Below are positions 22,338 to 24,467 of a DNA stretch of 24,467 bases, piece after piece. Location: contig CAAGGG010000028.1 in NCBI GenBank assembly GCA_900769355.1, forward strand, positions 1-24,467, written 5' to 3'. Under the pieces are notes generated by a model that saw only the letters and a program-made list of their open reading frames with translations, did no database searches and was not told the origin of the DNA. This stretch comes from Candidatus Gastranaerophilales bacterium (GTDB taxonomy: Bacteria > Cyanobacteriota > Vampirovibrionia > Gastranaerophilales > Gastranaerophilaceae). Position 1 is the stretch's first letter. Each line of letters starts with the position of its first letter. A program made the translations under genes and the position numbers.

Positions 22338-24467
22338 TTATCTAAGCAATTCACCAACTGCTTTGAATACTGACATACGAGTTGCAGCGTCTTTTTCTGC
22401 TTTTTCGTATAGAGCTTCAGCTTCAGAAGGGTTAGTTTTCATTAATGATTTATAACGTCCTTCTGATTTGATGAATTCTTGGAAGTTTCCTTTCGGATCT
22501 TTTGCGTCCCAAGTGAATGGAGCTTCTGGGTTTTCCGGATTGTATCTGTACAATGGGAAGTAACCAGCTTCAACTGCACGTTTTTGTTCAGTTTGAGTTT
22601 TGCTCATATCGATACCATGTGCGATACAAGGTGCATAAGCGAAGATGATTGATGGTCCATCGTAAGCTTCTGCTTCTTGGAATGCTTTAAGAGTTTGACC
22701 TCTATCTGCACCCAATGCAACTGATGCTACATATACGTAACCATAAGACATGCTCATCAAGCCCATGTTTTTCTTGTAAGTTTTCTTACCACCTGTCGCA
22801 AACTTCGCAACAGCACCGGTAGGTGTTGATTTAGAAGCTTGACCACCTGTGTTAGAGTAAACTTCGGTATCAAGAACAAGAACGTTAACGTTTTTGTTTT
22901 GAGCAAGTACGTGGTCGATTCCGCCGTAACCGATATCGTTAGCCCAACCGTCACCACCGATAATCCAAACTGATTTATCTGTGAAGTAGTCTTCAAGTTC
23001 TTTAACTTTGGCTAGGTTAGCGCAATCGCATTGAGCTGCGTATTTGTCGATAACTTCTTTTGCCTTAGCTTGTGCCTTGATAGCTTCATCAGTTTTTGAA
23101 TTATCCCAGTGAGCCAAAGCTCCGTTGATAGCATCTTTCAATTCAGCTGGAGCTTCTTCAGAAGCTAGAACTTTTTCAGCATAAGATTTCAAAGTAGCTC
23201 TGTTTTGTTCTACTGCTAATCTCATACCAAAACCGAATTCAGCATTGTCTTCGAACAATGAGTTAGCCCAAGCAGGTCCTCTACCGTCTTTGTTAGTTGT
23301 GTAAGGGATTGTTGGGAATGTACCTGAGTAGATTGATGAACAACCTGTTGCGTTAGCAACGATTGCATTTTCACCAAACAATTGAGAAACCAATTTAACA
23401 TAAGGTGTTTCACCACAACCGGCACAAGCACCTGAGAACTCAAATAGAGGTTTTCTCAACATTGCACCTTTAATAGTTTTTGTAGTGTTTTTACCCATTA
23501 CGTTATCAGGCAATTCGTCGAAGAATTTTTCGTTTACTGATTCGCAATTTTCTTCTTCTTTTTCGATTGTTGACCAAGTCAAAGCTGCTTTTTCAGGATT
23601 TTTAGCCATAGGGCATTGATCCAAGCAAACTCCGCAACCTGTACAATCTTTACAGTAAACTTGAACTTTGAAGTGTTCACCGTTTGCATTTGGTTTAGCT
23701 TCTACTGTATTGAATGATTCAGGAGCATTTTTAAGGTCTTCTTTTTCAACCAATTTAGTTCTGATAGCTGCGTGTGGACATGCTGATGCACAAATACCAC
23801 ATTGAATACAGAATTCTGAATTCCAGTGAGGAACACGAGGAGCAATTCCACGTTTTTCAAGACATGCTGTACCTGTTGGGATTACGCCATCAACTGACAT
23901 TGCAGAAACAGGAATATCGTCACCTTTCAAGTGCATTGAAGGTTTAATAATTGTTTTAGCAAATTCAGATGCGTCATCAGAAATAAGTTTTGGTTCTTCT
24001 GCTGCACAAACGCCATCAAGAGATGCAGGAACAACAACTTCTTCAGTTGCGTTGATAGCAGCATCAATCAATGCCAAGTTCATGTTAACAACATCGTCAC
24101 CTTTTTTCTTGAAGGTTTTAGTTGTCATAGCTCTCATACCTTCATAAGCTTGTTCGAACGGAATAATTCCTGAAACTTTGAAGTATGCAACCATCATAAC
24201 TGTGTTAGCACCTTTACCTCTCAAGCCCGGTTGTTGTTTGATAAGAGCTTCAGCATCTACGTTGTAGAATTTGATTTTCTTTTCAATGATAGTTTTTTGC
24301 ATATCTCTTGTTAAGTGAGAGAAAGCTTCTTCCTTAGACCAAGGGCTGTTAAGTAAGAATGTACCACCTTCTTTAATACCTTTAAGCATATCATATCTGC
24401 CGATGTAAGCGTGAGCTGAGCAAGATACGAAATCAGGAGCTGTGATAAGGTATGTAGATTTAATCGG
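22338..24467 (-). CDS. nifJ: Pyruvate:ferredoxin (flavodoxin) oxidoreductase, C-terminal part
   Basis: The gene runs off the window: the frame stays open upstream of Met 24389 through 26 more codons (PIKSTYLITAPDFVSCSAHA). About 709 C-terminal residues of a protein usually near 1,170-1,190 are seen. The enzyme oxidises pyruvate to acetyl-CoA and CO2, reducing ferredoxin or flavodoxin. The visible part contains the end of the gamma-type domain, then a two-cluster ferredoxin domain with FCIQCGICASACP and CKDCTGCGVCLDQCP. The thiamine-diphosphate domain follows, with CAGCGETPYVKL, ATGCSSIYSG, GGDGWANDIGYGG and LDTEVYSNTGGQ; its CxxC and later cysteines bind the third [4Fe-4S] cluster. It indicates fermentative anaerobic metabolism. 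Confidence 0.96.
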   Translation of the reverse strand, partial: PIKSTYLITAPDFVSCSAHAYIGRYDMLKGIKEGGTFLLNSPWSKEEAFSHLTRDMQKTIIEKKIKFYNVDAEALIKQQPGLRGKGANTVMMVAYFKVSGIIPFEQAYEGMRAMTTKTFKKKGDDVVNMNLALIDAAINATEEVVVPASLDGVCAAEEPKLISDDASEFAKTIIKPSMHLKGDDIPVSAMSVDGVIPTGTACLEKRGIAPRVPHWNSEFCIQCGICASACPHAAIRTKLVEKEDLKNAPESFNTVEAKPNANGEHFKVQVYCKDCTGCGVCLDQCPMAKNPEKAALTWSTIEKEEENCESVNEKFFDELPDNVMGKNTTKTIKGAMLRKPLFEFSGACAGCGETPYVKLVSQLFGENAIVANATGCSSIYSGTFPTIPYTTNKDGRGPAWANSLFEDNAEFGFGMRLAVEQNRATLKSYAEKVLASEEAPAELKDAINGALAHWDNSKTDEAIKAQAKAKEVIDKYAAQCDCANLAKVKELEDYFTDKSVWIIGGDGWANDIGYGGIDHVLAQNKNVNVLVLDTEVYSNTGGQASKSTPTGAVAKFATGGKKTYKKNMGLMSMSYGYVYVASVALGADRGQTLKAFQEAEAYDGPSIIFAYAPCIAHGIDMSKTQTEQKRAVEAGYFPLYRYNPENPEAPFTWDAKDPKGNFQEFIKSEGRYKSLMKTNPSEAEALYEKAEKDAATRMSVFKAVGELLR

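Overview
The window is AT-rich, densely coding bacterial DNA. Several features together suggest a gut-type, non-photosynthetic relative of the cyanobacteria (Vampirovibrionia/Melainabacteria, order Gastranaerophilales). These are two large prepilin-like proteins with the N-terminal block FTLAEVLITLGIIGVVAA, a DUF3326 protein of the kind conserved in cyanobacteria, an AMIN-AMIN-Amidase_3 cell-wall amidase laid out like cyanobacterial AmiC, a pyruvate:ferredoxin oxidoreductase (anaerobic metabolism) and several secreted or repeat proteins of no recognised family. The placement is an inference from protein resemblance; no rRNA is present.

Layout. 1-1997: glmS on the minus strand, with a palindromic repeat behind it. 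2143-3692: two overlapping plus-strand genes for exported proteins, an M48-type metalloprotease and a protein with an internal duplication. 3737-5310: a minus-strand pair, an exported beta-domain protein followed by a glycosyltransferase-like protein. 5431-8163: a TPR protein and proS. 8233-10825: a minus-strand pilus/type II secretion block (prepilin, GspF/PilC platform protein, small membrane protein). The prepilin start is split by a run of ten G and carries two members of a palindromic repeat. 10893-13268: plus-strand operon murT - pdxJ - small Cys-rich protein. 13269-14759: a non-coding stretch with inverted repeats and a terminator, then a repeat protein. 14760-17989: a coiled-coil protein, the DUF3326 protein and a 573-residue protein with an EF-hand-like loop and a basic Pro/Thr-rich linker. 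17966-20933: minus-strand murI, an AmiC-like amidase and a stand-alone LuxR-type HTH protein. 21089-21162: tRNA-Arg(ACG). 21232-22268: an XRE regulator and a second prepilin, divergent around a perfect 25-bp palindrome. 22338-end: nifJ, cut by the window edge.

Two functions recur. The first is peptidoglycan: GlmS makes the amino-sugar precursor, MurI makes D-glutamate, MurT belongs to the enzyme that amidates the stem D-glutamate, and the AMIN amidase cleaves stem peptides from the glycan. The second is pilus/secretion: two prepilins and a GspF/PilC platform, with two different candidate control devices (a G tract that could slip, and an XRE operator). The remainder is housekeeping (proS, pdxJ, tRNA, nifJ). 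The least explained parts are the palindromic repeat family and its use as coding sequence, the XRE/palindrome/prepilin unit, murT without a neighbouring gatD, and the 13.3-18.0 kb block of unrecognised proteins. I found no CRISPR array, IS element or phage.
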